This document shows positions 27,431-36,296 of a stretch of 64,000 nucleotides of DNA, in pieces. This DNA comes from Rhizobium chutanense (GTDB lineage: Bacteria; Pseudomonadota; Alphaproteobacteria; Rhizobiales; Rhizobiaceae). Position numbers and translations under genes: made by a program. The notes beneath the pieces were generated by a model that was not told the DNA's origin, ran no database searches, and saw nothing but the letters and a program-made list of their open reading frames with translations. How positions within the stretch are numbered: the stretch's first letter is position 1; every line of letters begins with the position of its first letter. The stretch covers positions 124,001 through 188,000 of the forward strand of contig NZ_NWSV01000006.1 of NCBI RefSeq assembly GCF_002531935.1, given 5' to 3'.

Positions 27431-28647
27431 AGAAAACTCCTCCCATGCGGTCCGGCCGGAATGCCGAGATGGCGCGCGACGCTCTCGCCGATATCGGCAT
27501 AGCTGCGGCGCACGCCGATCGAGCGCGACCGGATGCCGGGCCCATAGGCGATGACGGGCACGCGTTCGCGCGTATGGTCCGTACCGCGCCAGGTCGGGTC
27601 GCAGCCATGGTCGGCGGTGAGCACGACGAGATCGCCAGGCTGCAGCTTCTTGTGGACCTCAGGCAGGCGTGCATCGAAGGCTTCGAGTGCGGCGGCATAA
27701 CCCGGCACGTCGCGGCGATGTCCGTAAATCATGTCGAAATCGACGAAATTGGTGAAGACGAGATCGCCGTCCTCGGCCTCGTCGATAGTGGAAAGCGTCG
27801 CATCCATCAGTTGCTCGTTGCCGGTCGCCTTGATGACCCGCGAAATGCCCTGATGCGCGAAGATGTCGCCGATCTTACCGACAGCATGCACATGCCTGTT
27901 GTGCTCGATGAGCCGGTCGAGCAGCGTCGGCTCCGGCGGCAGCACGGAGAAGTCGCGCCGGTTTCCGGTGCGTTGGAAGGTAGAGGCGGACTGGCCGACG
28001 AAAGGCCGGGCGATGACGCGGCCGATATTGTAGCGATCGAGCATCCCGCGGGCCAGACGGCAGAAAGTCAGCAGACGATCGAGACCGAAATGCACCTCGT
28101 GCGCCGCGACCTGGAAGACGGAATCCGAGGAAGTGTAGCAGATCGGCTTGCCGGTGCGGATATGCTCCTCGCCAAGCCGGGCGATGATCTCCGTTCCCGA
28201 GGCATGGCAGTTGCCGAGAATGCCGGGCACATCGGCCTCCCTGCACAGTGCTTCCAGCAGCTCCGGCGGAAAGGCGTCGCCCTCTATCGGGAAATAACCC
28301 CAATCGAAGTTGACGGGTGTTCCGGCAATTTCCCAATGGCCGGACGGCGTATCCTTGCCGCGGGAGATTTCGGTGGCGGCGCCATAAATGCCGTAGACCT
28401 TCTCGGGCACCGGCATGCCGGCCGGGAACCGGCCGGAGGCCGAGCGTGCGATCTGCATCAGCCCGAGTTCCGACAGGTTGGGCAGGGAAAGCGGCCCCTC
28501 GCGCAATCCGGCGCGGTCTGCGGCGCCCGCTGCGCAGAACTCGGCAATATGGCCGAGCGTATCGGCGCCCTCGTCGCCATAGGCCGCCGCATCCGGTGCT
28601 CCGCCGACGCCGAAAGAATCCAGAACGAAAAGAAAGGCACGCGCCAT
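27427..28647 (-). CDS. deoB: Phosphopentomutase
   Basis: Interconverts (deoxy)ribose 1-phosphate and 5-phosphate, linking PunA/DeoA to DeoC. 406 residues of the alkaline-phosphatase-like fold: N-terminal [22 protein letters not shown] with the phosphorylated Thr, and metal-site [11 protein letters not shown] near the C-terminus. ATG at 28647; the open frame runs further back without a ribosome site. Overlaps add by four bases. Confidence 0.95.
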   Translation of the reverse strand: MARAFLFVLDSFGVGGAPDAAAYGDEGADTLGHIAEFCAAGAADRAGLREGPLSLPNLSELGLMQIARSASGRFPAGMPVPEKVYGIYGAATEISRGKDTPSGHWEIAGTPVNFDWGYFPIEGDAFPPELLEALCREADVPGILGNCHASGTEIIARLGEEHIRTGKPICYTSSDSVFQVAAHEVHFGLDRLLTFCRLARGMLDRYNIGRVIARPFVGQSASTFQRTGNRRDFSVLPPEPTLLDRLIEHNRHVHAVGKIGDIFAHQGISRVIKATGNEQLMDATLSTIDEAEDGDLVFTNFVDFDMIYGHRRDVPGYAAALEAFDARLPEVHKKLQPGDLVVLTADHGCDPTWRGTDHTRERVPVIAYGPGIRSRSIGVRRSYADIGESVARHLGIPAGPHGRSFL

Positions 28648-28756
28648 TTTACACCCGAGAGAGCCGATCGTCCGCCTCCGGAATGTCGGCGGCGGTGAAA
28701 TCCAGCCATATAATGCCGAGCCTGGCTTGGCAAATTCCAGAGGAGGGATAAGGGCG

Positions 28757-29338
28757 TCAGCAATCGCCGCAGGGGATCGAGTCGCCTTGCCGCTGCCGGT
28801 AGAAGTAACTGCGGCTGATGGTGATCGTGCGCATTCCATCCGGCATGAAGTTCGGCGCAAACAGGAACATCGTATAGGGGATGCTGAGCTCGGTGCGAAC
28901 CAGGAAGCTGTTTGCCGTCTTCATATCGGACGGCACGTCGGACACGGCGGTGTTCTTGGCGTAGGGCGCCGTGCCGTCCTGCGCCCAGGACCACAGCACC
29001 TTCGCATTGGCGCCGGCGTCGACGGTAATGCCGGTGATCTTCAACGTCAGCGACGTCGAGTTGTAAGGCACGAAGATCGCGGTTGCGACCGAGGGCATCT
29101 GCGCAAGCGCGCTCTTGGTGACGGATTGCTGCTGGGTGACGAGGTCGGCGATCGAACCTGCGGCGCGTGTTGCCCGCTTGCTGACGCTGAGGCCGATCGT
29201 GATCTCGAAAGCGCCGATATAGAGCATGACGAGCACGGGAAAGAGGATGGCGAATTCGATCGCGCCGGCGCCCTTGCGGTCTGCGATGAGCCGCCGCGCT
29301 GACAGTACCAGTCTGGTGAACGGGTTGCGCAACGCCAT
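28757..29338 (-). CDS. TadE-like pseudopilin (Tad pilus)
   Basis: 193 residues with a TadE-type N-terminus: a basic leader, then [20 protein letters not shown] (helix with Glu28 after the likely processing site) and a periplasmic domain of about 145 residues. Such pseudopilins are matured by CpaA/TadV and needed for Flp pilus assembly. ATG overlaps the stop of the next-upstream gene (TAATG), so translation is probably coupled. The C-terminus ends CGDC. Confidence 0.85.
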   Translation of the reverse strand: MALRNPFTRLVLSARRLIADRKGAGAIEFAILFPVLVMLYIGAFEITIGLSVSKRATRAAGSIADLVTQQQSVTKSALAQMPSVATAIFVPYNSTSLTLKITGITVDAGANAKVLWSWAQDGTAPYAKNTAVSDVPSDMKTANSFLVRTELSIPYTMFLFAPNFMPDGMRTITISRSYFYRQRQGDSIPCGDC

Positions 29339-29973
29339 TATGGATACTGCTCGTTCTGGAAGGCTGCGGTCGCGACGATCAGATATTCCCTCGGCATCGA
29401 ACCGTCGGAGGGACGGATCGTCGTGATATAAGGCCGGACCAGGTCCGTGATAATTTCCCAGCGGTAATAGGCGCGCACCATGTTGACGGTGCCGGCACCG
29501 CCCGGCGTATATTTGAAGGCCGCCGTGTTGATATCGGCATATTTGTCGGTGGAAAGCTTGGGGATCGTCGTTGGAATGGCCGAAAAGCTGCTGAACGTCT
29601 GCACATCCAGGTAGAGCTTGCTCGGCGTGGCGACTTCGCTCGCCGAGCAGCGGATCAGGATCGAGATCTCATTACAGAAAGCCTGGCGGAACTGCGCCTG
29701 GGTCATATCGGTCGTGCGGCCGAGATTATAGGTAATCTGCCCGGTTCGCATCTTGCGGCTCATCGTATCGACGCCGTTGGAGACCAGTTCTTCGGCAGCA
29801 AAGGCGACGAAAGTTTCGAGGATTGCGAAAATCACCAGGAAATAGGGGATGGCGAGCAGGGCGAATTCGATCGCTGCCGCCCCCTCGCGCGAGCGGGCGA
29901 GAGCGCGAAACCGTGAGAAACGGAACGGCGCTAGGGAGTGCGCTTTATCCATCTTCTGATCAATTACCGTCAT
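29338..29973 (-). CDS. TadE/TadF-like pseudopilin (Tad pilus)
   Basis: 211 residues: leader with SREGAAAIEFALLAIPYFLV, in which Gly31 precedes AAAIE so Glu36 is at +5, then a periplasmic domain with two Cys (FCNEISILIRCSAS). It is the partner of the following TadE-like protein. Start at ATG 29973 has weak ribosome-site support; Met8 (29952) is possible. Confidence 0.85.
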   Translation of the reverse strand: MTVIDQKMDKAHSLAPFRFSRFRALARSREGAAAIEFALLAIPYFLVIFAILETFVAFAAEELVSNGVDTMSRKMRTGQITYNLGRTTDMTQAQFRQAFCNEISILIRCSASEVATPSKLYLDVQTFSSFSAIPTTIPKLSTDKYADINTAAFKYTPGGAGTVNMVRAYYRWEIITDLVRPYITTIRPSDGSMPREYLIVATAAFQNEQYP

Positions 29974-30087
29974 GGCCTGGACCCGAGCGACATTCTGTGT
30001 CCGTCACACTAGGGTCCGTTCGTTGATTTTCCGTTTCAATCTGATGCGACGATTTTAACGAATGGCCGAAGACGTGCGGTAAGTCGA

Positions 30088-30498
30088 TCAGGGCGAGGTG
30101 GTGCTGGTGGTCGCCTGCTGTGCATGCTGCTCGCAGTTCGGCGTGCAGGACAGCACGGAGCGTTCGGTCTGCCGGTAGACGCGCACCGTATTGCCCTCAT
30201 CGATCGACACCAGAATACGCTCGTCGAGGATTGCATTGCCGTCGGCGTCGAGCAGCACCAGATTGGTGGTGCCGAAGCTGCGTCCGGTCAGCACGATTGT
30301 CTTGGCGTCGGCGACGGTCGCGTCCGCGACCTTGGCATTGCCGACGATGACCTTGCTGACCGCGCGGTCGAGCTTCAATACGCGCGCGTGATCCATATAG
30401 ACGCGCAGCATGTCATCGTCTGCGGCCGCGGAAATTCCCGAAACACCGAAAACGGCGATCATGCCGGCAAAGAAAATGGTTTTGCCGCTCGATGACAT
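30088..30498 (-). CDS. Stand-alone pilus secretin N-domain protein (CpaC N-terminal-like)
   Basis: 136 residues: signal peptide (TIFFAGMIAVFGVSGISAAA) and one domain matching the N-terminal domain of CpaC/RcpA secretins: DHARVLKLDRAVSKVIVGNAKVADA, then GRSFGTTNLVLLDADG. The secretin cpaC in this window has the same pattern (ILVSDPTMADA, GKKVGQTNIFVFGAGG). Two Cys lie near the C-terminus. ATG at 30498 with GAGG six bases ahead. Divergent from pilA and upstream of the two TadE-like genes. Confidence 0.82.
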   Translation of the reverse strand: MSSSGKTIFFAGMIAVFGVSGISAAADDDMLRVYMDHARVLKLDRAVSKVIVGNAKVADATVADAKTIVLTGRSFGTTNLVLLDADGNAILDERILVSIDEGNTVRVYRQTERSVLSCTPNCEQHAQQATTSTTSP

Positions 30499-30877
30499 TT
30501 GGTCCTCTTTCACGATCACAGCGCAATATTCGCATAGAATGGGAAAAAATGGTGAACGAAGCCTTAAGCCCTCCCTTTTGTTCCGCTATGAGGCGTGATG
30601 ATCCGATTTGGTGCGGCGTGCGGGCCCGCGCGCGCTCGGTTGAAGCCGCGCTTGTTCCGTTTCTGGATGAATTCAGCGATAATCTCAGAAGTATTGTTAA
30701 ATATTGAGGTGAGTCGGTAATGAAATACTTACTGTGTATAGGGCCTTTTGTCTCGTTCGCATCTCGTTAACTCTTTTCCTTAAGTCGATGGAAACGGCCA
30801 TTCGCTAGGTTGCAGTCATCCGATCAACGGCAACAGTTGGCGGACGTGCTGAACATCAACTGGAGTTAGGAGTTACC
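30499..30877. promoter_or_regulatory. Divergent control region of the Tad pilus locus
   Basis: 379 bases between the secretin-N-domain gene (minus) and pilA (plus). No coding frame is supported. It is AT-richer towards pilA (30700-30780) and must hold the strong pilA promoter; I could not fix -35/-10 boxes with confidence. Confidence 0.5.
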
Positions 30878-31066
30878 ATGACCAAGCTTTTTAGCCGCTT
30901 TCTGAAGGACGAATCCGGCGCGACCGCAATCGAATACGGCCTGATCGCCGCCCTCATTTCCGTAGCGCTCATCACCGGCGCAACGAGCCTTGGCGGCAAG
31001 ATCGGCAACACGTTTAACGGCTTGAGCACCAAGATGGACAGCTCGGTCACGGCGAGCGGCGGCTAA
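30878..31066 (+). CDS. pilA: Flp/PilA type IVb pilin subunit
   Basis: 62-residue prepilin. The leader MTKLFSRFLKDESG ends at Gly14, followed by ATAIEYGL: cut there, Glu and Tyr fall at positions 5 and 6 as in all Flp pilins. One helix (IEYGLIAALISVALITGA) and a short polar tail ending in Gly follow. GGAG lies ahead of the ATG. A hairpin and a terminator follow, so pilA should be made in excess over the downstream assembly genes. Confidence 0.95.
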   Translation: MTKLFSRFLKDESGATAIEYGLIAALISVALITGATSLGGKIGNTFNGLSTKMDSSVTASGG

Positions 31067-31096
31067 TCGCTGCTGGCTAACGGCATTGGCATATGC

Positions 31097-31117
31097 CGGC
31101 CGGATTTCCTCCGGCCG
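31097..31117 (+). other. Hairpin downstream of pilA
   Basis: Perfect 8-base-pair stem CGGCCGGA (31097-31104) with TCCGGCCG (31110-31117), five-base loop. It lies between the pilA stop and the terminator and may stabilise the pilA transcript. Confidence 0.65.
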
Positions 31118-31130
31118 AACTATTCGAGCG

Positions 31131-31161
31131 GGCTCACAGGCTGAACGGCCGTGAGCCTTTT
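31131..31161 (+). terminator. Terminator after pilA
   Basis: Stem GGCTCAC (31131-31137) with GTGAGCC (31151-31157), 13-base loop that can pair further, then TTTT. Partial read-through would feed cpaA, which starts 28 bases later. Confidence 0.75.
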
Positions 31162-31188
31162 CGCATCTCGTTATGATCGGGAATATCG

Positions 31189-31701
31189 ATGATCGCAGCT
31201 GCAGTCTTCCTGATACTGCCACTCTGCCTCGCCACGGCGGCTTTCTCGGATCTGTTCACCATGACGATCCCGAATCGTATTTCCCTGGTCCTCATTTCTT
31301 CCTTCTTTCTCCTTGCACCGCTCTCCGGCCTGGGCTGGGAGATGATCGGCATGCATCTCGCCGCAGCGGCCATCGTCTTCTGCATCTGCTTCGCCCTTTT
31401 TGCTTTCAATGTGATGGGCGGCGGCGACGCCAAGCTCTTGAGCGCCACCGCGCTCTGGTTCGGCCTGAACGAATCGCTGGTTTTCCTGATGACCGACGTC
31501 GCCATGATCGGCGGCCTGATCACCTTGCTGATCCTGCTGGTCAGAGCGCAATCGCACATCATCCTCGCCATCGGCCTGCCGGTGCCGAACTCGGTTCTGC
31601 TGGCCAAGAAGATTCCCTACGGCATCGCCATCGCGATCGGCGGCTTCATGGCCTTCCCCTCCTCGCCGCTGTTCCTCGCTGCGTTGGAAAGCCTGAAATA
31701 A
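31189..31701 (+). CDS. cpaA: Prepilin peptidase CpaA/TadV
   Basis: 170-residue membrane protease that matures PilA and the TadE-like pseudopilins. The two catalytic Asp of the A24 family are visible: Asp21 in ATAAFSDLFTMTIPN and Asp80 in MGGGDAKLL. About five to six helices; the large N-methylation domain of PilD is absent, as usual for Tad-type peptidases. Confidence 0.93.
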   Translation: MIAAAVFLILPLCLATAAFSDLFTMTIPNRISLVLISSFFLLAPLSGLGWEMIGMHLAAAAIVFCICFALFAFNVMGGGDAKLLSATALWFGLNESLVFLMTDVAMIGGLITLLILLVRAQSHIILAIGLPVPNSVLLAKKIPYGIAIAIGGFMAFPSSPLFLAALESLK

Positions 31702-31811
31702 CGGCATTTTAAATGCCCGTTAACTTAAAATCTAAGCGTTCCATTAACCATAATTATACCATTTGCTGAGCATTCTGCGGGGCGAACATATCGTGCCCTG
31801 AGGAATGATCG

Positions 31812-32627
31812 ATGAAACCGGCCCGCCTTATAATTCTCGCTGTCGCTGTGGCGGCAGCCGGCCTTGCCGGCCTGCTGGCGATGCAAATGGCAGGCAGCGG
31901 CGGTGTCGTCACCCAGGTTCAGTCGGTCATCGAGAAGGAACCGACGGTCAACGTCCTCGTCTCCACCGGCAATCTGGCGGTCGGCGCAAGGATCGAGGAC
32001 GGGTCGGTACATTGGATGGCCTGGCCGCAGGGCGGCGTCGTCCCGGGCCTCATCACCGAAACCGACAAGCCGGATGCGATCAAGGATCTGCAGGGCGCCG
32101 TCGTGCGTCTGCCGATTTTCGAAGGTGAACCGATCCGGCCGGAAAAGATCGCCGATTCCAGCAGCCGCATCCTGTCGTCGCTGTTGCCGGCCGGCAAGCG
32201 CGCCGTGGCGACCGAGATATCGGTGGCGACCGGTGCCGGCGGTTTCATCCTGCCGAACGACCGCGTCGATGTCATCATGGTCCGCAAGGGCACCGAAGCC
32301 GACAAGCTCATCACCGAAACCGTGCTCAGCAATGTCCGCGTCCTCGCCATCGATCAGCAGATCCAGGAAAAGGACGACGGCTCGAAGGCCGTGGTCGGCA
32401 CCACCGCCACCCTCGAGCTCACCCCTGACCAGACGAAGGTTCTCGCCGTTGCCCAGCAGATGGCGGACCGGTTGTCTCTGGCGCTGCGCTCGGTCGCCGA
32501 TGCGCAGGAGCAGGATACCAGCGCCGCCGATTATCTGCTGAGCGGCGACAACGGCAGTGCCATCATTCAAGTCATCAAATCGGGCGCCATCGTTACGGAT
32601 GCCAGCAGCGCGCCGAAGGCGGAGTAA
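31812..32627 (+). CDS. cpaB: Flp pilus assembly protein CpaB/RcpC
   Basis: 271 residues: N-terminal membrane anchor (LIILAVAVAAAGLAGLLAM), then a SAF-like domain (NVLVSTGNLAVGARI ... VVRLPIFEGEPI) and a C-terminal RcpC-type domain. Periplasmic part of the Flp pilus export machinery. Separated from cpaA by 110 bases; cpaC follows closely. Confidence 0.92.
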   Translation: MKPARLIILAVAVAAAGLAGLLAMQMAGSGGVVTQVQSVIEKEPTVNVLVSTGNLAVGARIEDGSVHWMAWPQGGVVPGLITETDKPDAIKDLQGAVVRLPIFEGEPIRPEKIADSSSRILSSLLPAGKRAVATEISVATGAGGFILPNDRVDVIMVRKGTEADKLITETVLSNVRVLAIDQQIQEKDDGSKAVVGTTATLELTPDQTKVLAVAQQMADRLSLALRSVADAQEQDTSAADYLLSGDNGSAIIQVIKSGAIVTDASSAPKAE

Positions 32628-32639
32628 AAGGACGTGCAA

Positions 32640-34139
32640 ATGGGCAATGCAACGCGGCGCACCCGGCTTCTCCTGACAGGCTGCCTTTCGCTGGCAGTCG
32701 GCGTCTCCGGAGCGGCGCCGGCCTCTTTCGCGCCGTTTCTCGGGGCAGGCGAGGCACGCGCCGATTCCGAGAACCTGATCCGCATCTCTCAGACCGGCCG
32801 CGATGCCCACCGCCGGCTGAAGCTCGGGCTGAACAAGGCCGTTGTCGTCGATCTGCCGGAGGATGCGCATGATATCCTCGTATCCGATCCGACCATGGCC
32901 GATGCCGTGACCCGCACCTCGCGGCGCATCTACCTGTTCGGCAAGAAGGTCGGCCAGACGAATATCTTCGTCTTCGGCGCCGGCGGGCAGGAGATCGTTA
33001 ATCTCGACATCGAGATCGAGCGTGACGTCTCCGGCCTCGAAGTCAATCTCCGCCGCTTCATTCCAGATTCCAACATCAACGTTGAAATCGTCTCCGACAA
33101 CATCGTGCTGACCGGCACCGTGCGCACGCCGCAGGACGCCACGCAGGCGGCCGATCTGGCGCAGGTCTTCCTGAAGGGCGGCGAGGCGACGACCAGAACC
33201 GAGACGGCATCCGGCACCGGCGGTGACAGCTCGGTGGCGCTCTTTGCCGAAGGCCGCCAGGCCTCGCAGGTCGTCAATCTCCTGCAGATCGAGGGTGAGG
33301 ACCAGGTCACCCTCAAGGTGACGATCGCCGAAGTGCGCCGCGAGGTGCTGAAGCAGCTCGGCTTCGACAATCTCGTTTCCAATTCCTCCGGCATGACGGT
33401 CGCCCAGCTCGGCAGCCCCAGTGCCGACAGCGCCACATCGACGGTTGGCGGCGGCCTGGCGGCGCTCTTCAAGAGCACGATCGGCAAATACGACATCTCT
33501 ACCTACCTCAACGCGCTGGAGCAGGCCAAGGTTGTCAAGACGCTGGCGGAGCCGACGCTGACGGCGATATCGGGCCAGGCCGCGACCTTCAATTCCGGCG
33601 GCCAGCAGCTTTATTCGACGACGGACAGCGACGGCAATGTCACCGTCACGCCGTTCAACTACGGTATCAACCTCGCCTTCAAGCCAGTCGTGCTGTCATC
33701 GGGACGCATCAGCCTTGAGATCAAGACCAACGTCTCCGAACCGGTGGCCGGCAGCGGCAACGCCACCTATCAGCGCCGTTCGGCGGAGACTTCGGTGGAG
33801 CTGCCCTCCGGCGGTTCGATCGCGCTCGCCGGCCTGATCCGCGACAACGTTTCCCAGACGATGGGCGGCACGCCCGGCGTCTCGAAGATCCCGCTGCTCG
33901 GGACGCTGTTCCGCCAGAAAGGTTTCGAGCGTCAGGAAACCGAGCTCGTCATCATCGCGACTCCGTATCTCGTGCGCCCGGTGGCGCGCAATCAGCTCAA
34001 CCGGCCGGACGATAATTTCAGCCCCGAGAACGACGGCGCAACCTTCTTCCTCAACCGTGTCAACAAGGTCTACGGCCGCCGCGAGGCGCCCGTCGCCGAT
34101 GCGCAATTCCACGGCTCGATCGGGTTCATCTACAAATGA
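32640..34139 (+). CDS. cpaC: Flp pilus secretin CpaC/RcpA
   Basis: Outer-membrane secretin of about 499 residues: signal peptide, N-terminal pilus domain (about 45-120), BON-like domain (DSNINVEIVSDNIVLTGTVRTPQDA seen in part) and a C-terminal secretin domain with LAEPTLTAISGQAATFNSGG and IPLLGTLFR. A GTG at 32634 is too near AAGGA; the ATG at 32640 is seven bases from it and is preferred. Confidence 0.93.
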   Translation: MGNATRRTRLLLTGCLSLAVGVSGAAPASFAPFLGAGEARADSENLIRISQTGRDAHRRLKLGLNKAVVVDLPEDAHDILVSDPTMADAVTRTSRRIYLFGKKVGQTNIFVFGAGGQEIVNLDIEIERDVSGLEVNLRRFIPDSNINVEIVSDNIVLTGTVRTPQDATQAADLAQVFLKGGEATTRTETASGTGGDSSVALFAEGRQASQVVNLLQIEGEDQVTLKVTIAEVRREVLKQLGFDNLVSNSSGMTVAQLGSPSADSATSTVGGGLAALFKSTIGKYDISTYLNALEQAKVVKTLAEPTLTAISGQAATFNSGGQQLYSTTDSDGNVTVTPFNYGINLAFKPVVLSSGRISLEIKTNVSEPVAGSGNATYQRRSAETSVELPSGGSIALAGLIRDNVSQTMGGTPGVSKIPLLGTLFRQKGFERQETELVIIATPYLVRPVARNQLNRPDDNFSPENDGATFFLNRVNKVYGRREAPVADAQFHGSIGFIYK

Positions 34140-34159
34140 GCGGGACAGGATCGGCAGCA

Positions 34160-34894
34160 ATGGACGAGAACAGAGATCAGGCGATGGCCCATATGAAATC
34201 GACGACACCCCGCCTCGGAATCTCGAAGGCGCTGCTGTCCGCAGCCGCCATTTCGGTGGCGATCCTTTCCGGATGCGCCGGCCCGCACGACCAGCTGACA
34301 ACAGGCGGTATTCCGGATGATTACCGCGCCCGCCACCCGATCATCGTGACCGAGGCCGAGCAGACGGTCGATATACCCGTCGCCTCCACCGATCGCCGCC
34401 TGACCAGCGCTCAGCGTGACCTCATCCGCGGTTTTGCCGCAAACTACACCGCGCGCGCCTCGGGTCCGGTTTACGTGCTGTCGCCGCAAGGCTCGCCGAA
34501 TTCGGCGGCAGCCTATCAACTGCGCAATCAGGTCCGCGCCGAGCTGGCTTCGCGGGGGATAGCAAGCTCGAAAATCATCTACACCTCCTATGCCGCAGCC
34601 GGGCCCGGCGATGCGGCGCCGATCCGGCTGAGCTTTACCGGCACCACCGCAATCACGACGCAATGCGGTCAGTGGCCAAAAGACATTTCGAGCGATCTCA
34701 CCAACCAGAATTACTATAATTTCGGCTGCGCCTCGCAGAACAACCTTGCCGCCCAGGTCGCCAATCCCGAGGATCTGGTGGCGCCTCGCGGCATGACCCC
34801 GATCGACGCGCAGCGGCGCAACAACGCGATCCAGGAATACCGGACGACGACATCGACGATCGAAGAGGTCGCCGGCAGCGACAGCAGCTTCTGA
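34160..34894 (+). CDS. cpaD: Pilus assembly lipoprotein CpaD/RcpB
   Basis: About 244 residues with a lipoprotein signal (SAAAISVAILSGCAG), so an outer-membrane lipoprotein partner of the secretin. The domain includes LTSAQRDLIRGFAANY and the C-terminal GCASQNNLAAQVANPEDLV seen in CpaD family proteins. The start is uncertain: ATG 34136 overlaps the cpaC stop (ATGA) but has no ribosome site, ATG 34160 has AGGA ahead, and ATG 34193 begins just before the lipoprotein signal. Confidence 0.88.
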   Translation: MDENRDQAMAHMKSTTPRLGISKALLSAAAISVAILSGCAGPHDQLTTGGIPDDYRARHPIIVTEAEQTVDIPVASTDRRLTSAQRDLIRGFAANYTARASGPVYVLSPQGSPNSAAAYQLRNQVRAELASRGIASSKIIYTSYAAAGPGDAAPIRLSFTGTTAITTQCGQWPKDISSDLTNQNYYNFGCASQNNLAAQVANPEDLVAPRGMTPIDAQRRNNAIQEYRTTTSTIEEVAGSDSSF

Positions 34895-34908
34895 GGCGGA
34901 ACGGGACG

Positions 34909-36186
34909 ATGAGCGCGATCGAATACGACATCAAGAATCCCAGCGAGCTTCGCCACGCCGAAGAGGCGGTGCGCATGGCGGATCTGGAAAATATGCGGCC
35001 GCTGCCGCGCATCTCTGTCCATGCCTTCTGCGAGAGCGAGGCGCTGCAGCATATCATGGAACGCTGCGCCAACGATCGGCGCGTGGCCAAGGTCAGCATG
35101 CGCATCACCAGCGGCGGCATCGCCGCTGCCGCCAATATGTTTTCCGGCGCCCCGACGCCGAACCTCATCATCCTCGAGACCAAGGCGAATGCGGCAAACC
35201 TCCTCGGCGAACTTGCGCCGCTCGCCGCCGTCTGCGATCCGACGACCAAGGTCGTCATTATCGGTTACTACAACGATATCGGGCTTTATCGCGAGCTCAT
35301 CCGCAACGGCATTTCCGAATATATGGTCCAGCCCGTCGCCATGCCCGATATCCTGGCGTCGATGGCATCGATCTTCGTCGATCCGGAAGCCGAGCCGCTC
35401 GGCCGCAGTGTCGCCTTCATCGGCTCGAAGGGCGGCACCGGCGCTTCGACCATCGCCCACAATTGCGCCTTCGGCATTTCCAATCTCTTCTCCACCGAGA
35501 CGATCCTCGCCGATCTCGACCTGCCCTATGGCACGGCCAATATCGACTTCGACCAGGATCCGGCCATGGGCATCGCCGAAGCGGTCTTCGCGCCCGATCG
35601 TCTCGACGAGGTCTTCCTCGACCGCCTGCTGACGAAATGCTCCGAGCATCTTTCCCTCCTTGCGGCCCCTTCGCTGCTCGACCGTGCCTATGATTTCGAC
35701 GGCCAGGCCTTCCAGCCGGTGCTCGATGTCCTGCAGCGCAGCGCGCCCGTTACCGTGCTCGATGTTCCGCATGCATGGTCGGAATGGACGCGCTCGGTGC
35801 TATCAAGCGTCGACGAAGTGGTCATCACGGCGGTTCCCGATCTCGCCAACCTGCGCAATGCCAAGAACATGCTCGACGCGCTGCGCAAGATGCGGCCGAA
35901 CGACAAGCCGCCGCATCTCATCCTCAATCAGGTCGGCATGCCGAAACGCCCGGAGATTTCGCCGTCGGATTTCTGCGAGCCCCTGGAGATCGATCCGATC
36001 GCCATCATTCCCTTCGACATCAATCTTTTCGGCAATGCCGCCAATAGCGGCCGGATGATTTCGGAAGTCGACCCGAAGTCGCCGACGGCGGAAACTTTTT
36101 CGCAGATATCGCACATCGTCACCGGCCGTGTCGCGATCAGGAAGGCGAAGAAGGGCGGACTGCTGGGCCTCCTGAAGCGCAAGTAG
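34909..36186 (+). CDS. cpaE: Pilus assembly ATPase-like protein CpaE/TadZ
   Basis: 425 residues: N-terminal receiver-like domain (about 35-145, with NLIILETKANAA and VVIIGYYND) and a C-terminal ParA/MinD-type domain with deviant Walker A GSKGGTGAST. TadZ/CpaE proteins place the Tad machine at the cell pole. The C-terminus is basic (KAKKGGLLGLLKRK). A repeat, not a normal short spacer, separates it from cpaF. Confidence 0.93.
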   Translation: MSAIEYDIKNPSELRHAEEAVRMADLENMRPLPRISVHAFCESEALQHIMERCANDRRVAKVSMRITSGGIAAAANMFSGAPTPNLIILETKANAANLLGELAPLAAVCDPTTKVVIIGYYNDIGLYRELIRNGISEYMVQPVAMPDILASMASIFVDPEAEPLGRSVAFIGSKGGTGASTIAHNCAFGISNLFSTETILADLDLPYGTANIDFDQDPAMGIAEAVFAPDRLDEVFLDRLLTKCSEHLSLLAAPSLLDRAYDFDGQAFQPVLDVLQRSAPVTVLDVPHAWSEWTRSVLSSVDEVVITAVPDLANLRNAKNMLDALRKMRPNDKPPHLILNQVGMPKRPEISPSDFCEPLEIDPIAIIPFDINLFGNAANSGRMISEVDPKSPTAETFSQISHIVTGRVAIRKAKKGGLLGLLKRK

Positions 36187-36191
36187 ACGAT

Positions 36192-36280
36192 GAGCAATTC
36201 CAGCAAAACAGCAGCGGTTCTGCCAGGCAATGCGCAAAGCGCTTTTGCCGGGAATTGCGTGAAAACAAAAAGATAGAGCA
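36192..36280. repeat. Repeat filling the cpaE-cpaF gap
   Basis: Inverted ends GCAATTCC (36193-36200) and GGAATTGC (36251-36258), with an inner hairpin GGCAATGCGC/GCGCTTTTGCC-like, followed by an A-rich tail and GATAGAGC (36272-36279). The second half matches 51630-51658 at 27 of 29 positions by eye. It starts six bases after the cpaE stop and ends 16 bases before cpaF. Confidence 0.75.
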
Positions 36281-36296
36281 GATTGGATTAAGCGGC

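Noticed and set aside
30837..30852. Possible sigma-54 promoter (TTGGC...GC) before pilA
   Set aside because: The spacing between GG and GC is 7 bases instead of the required 10.
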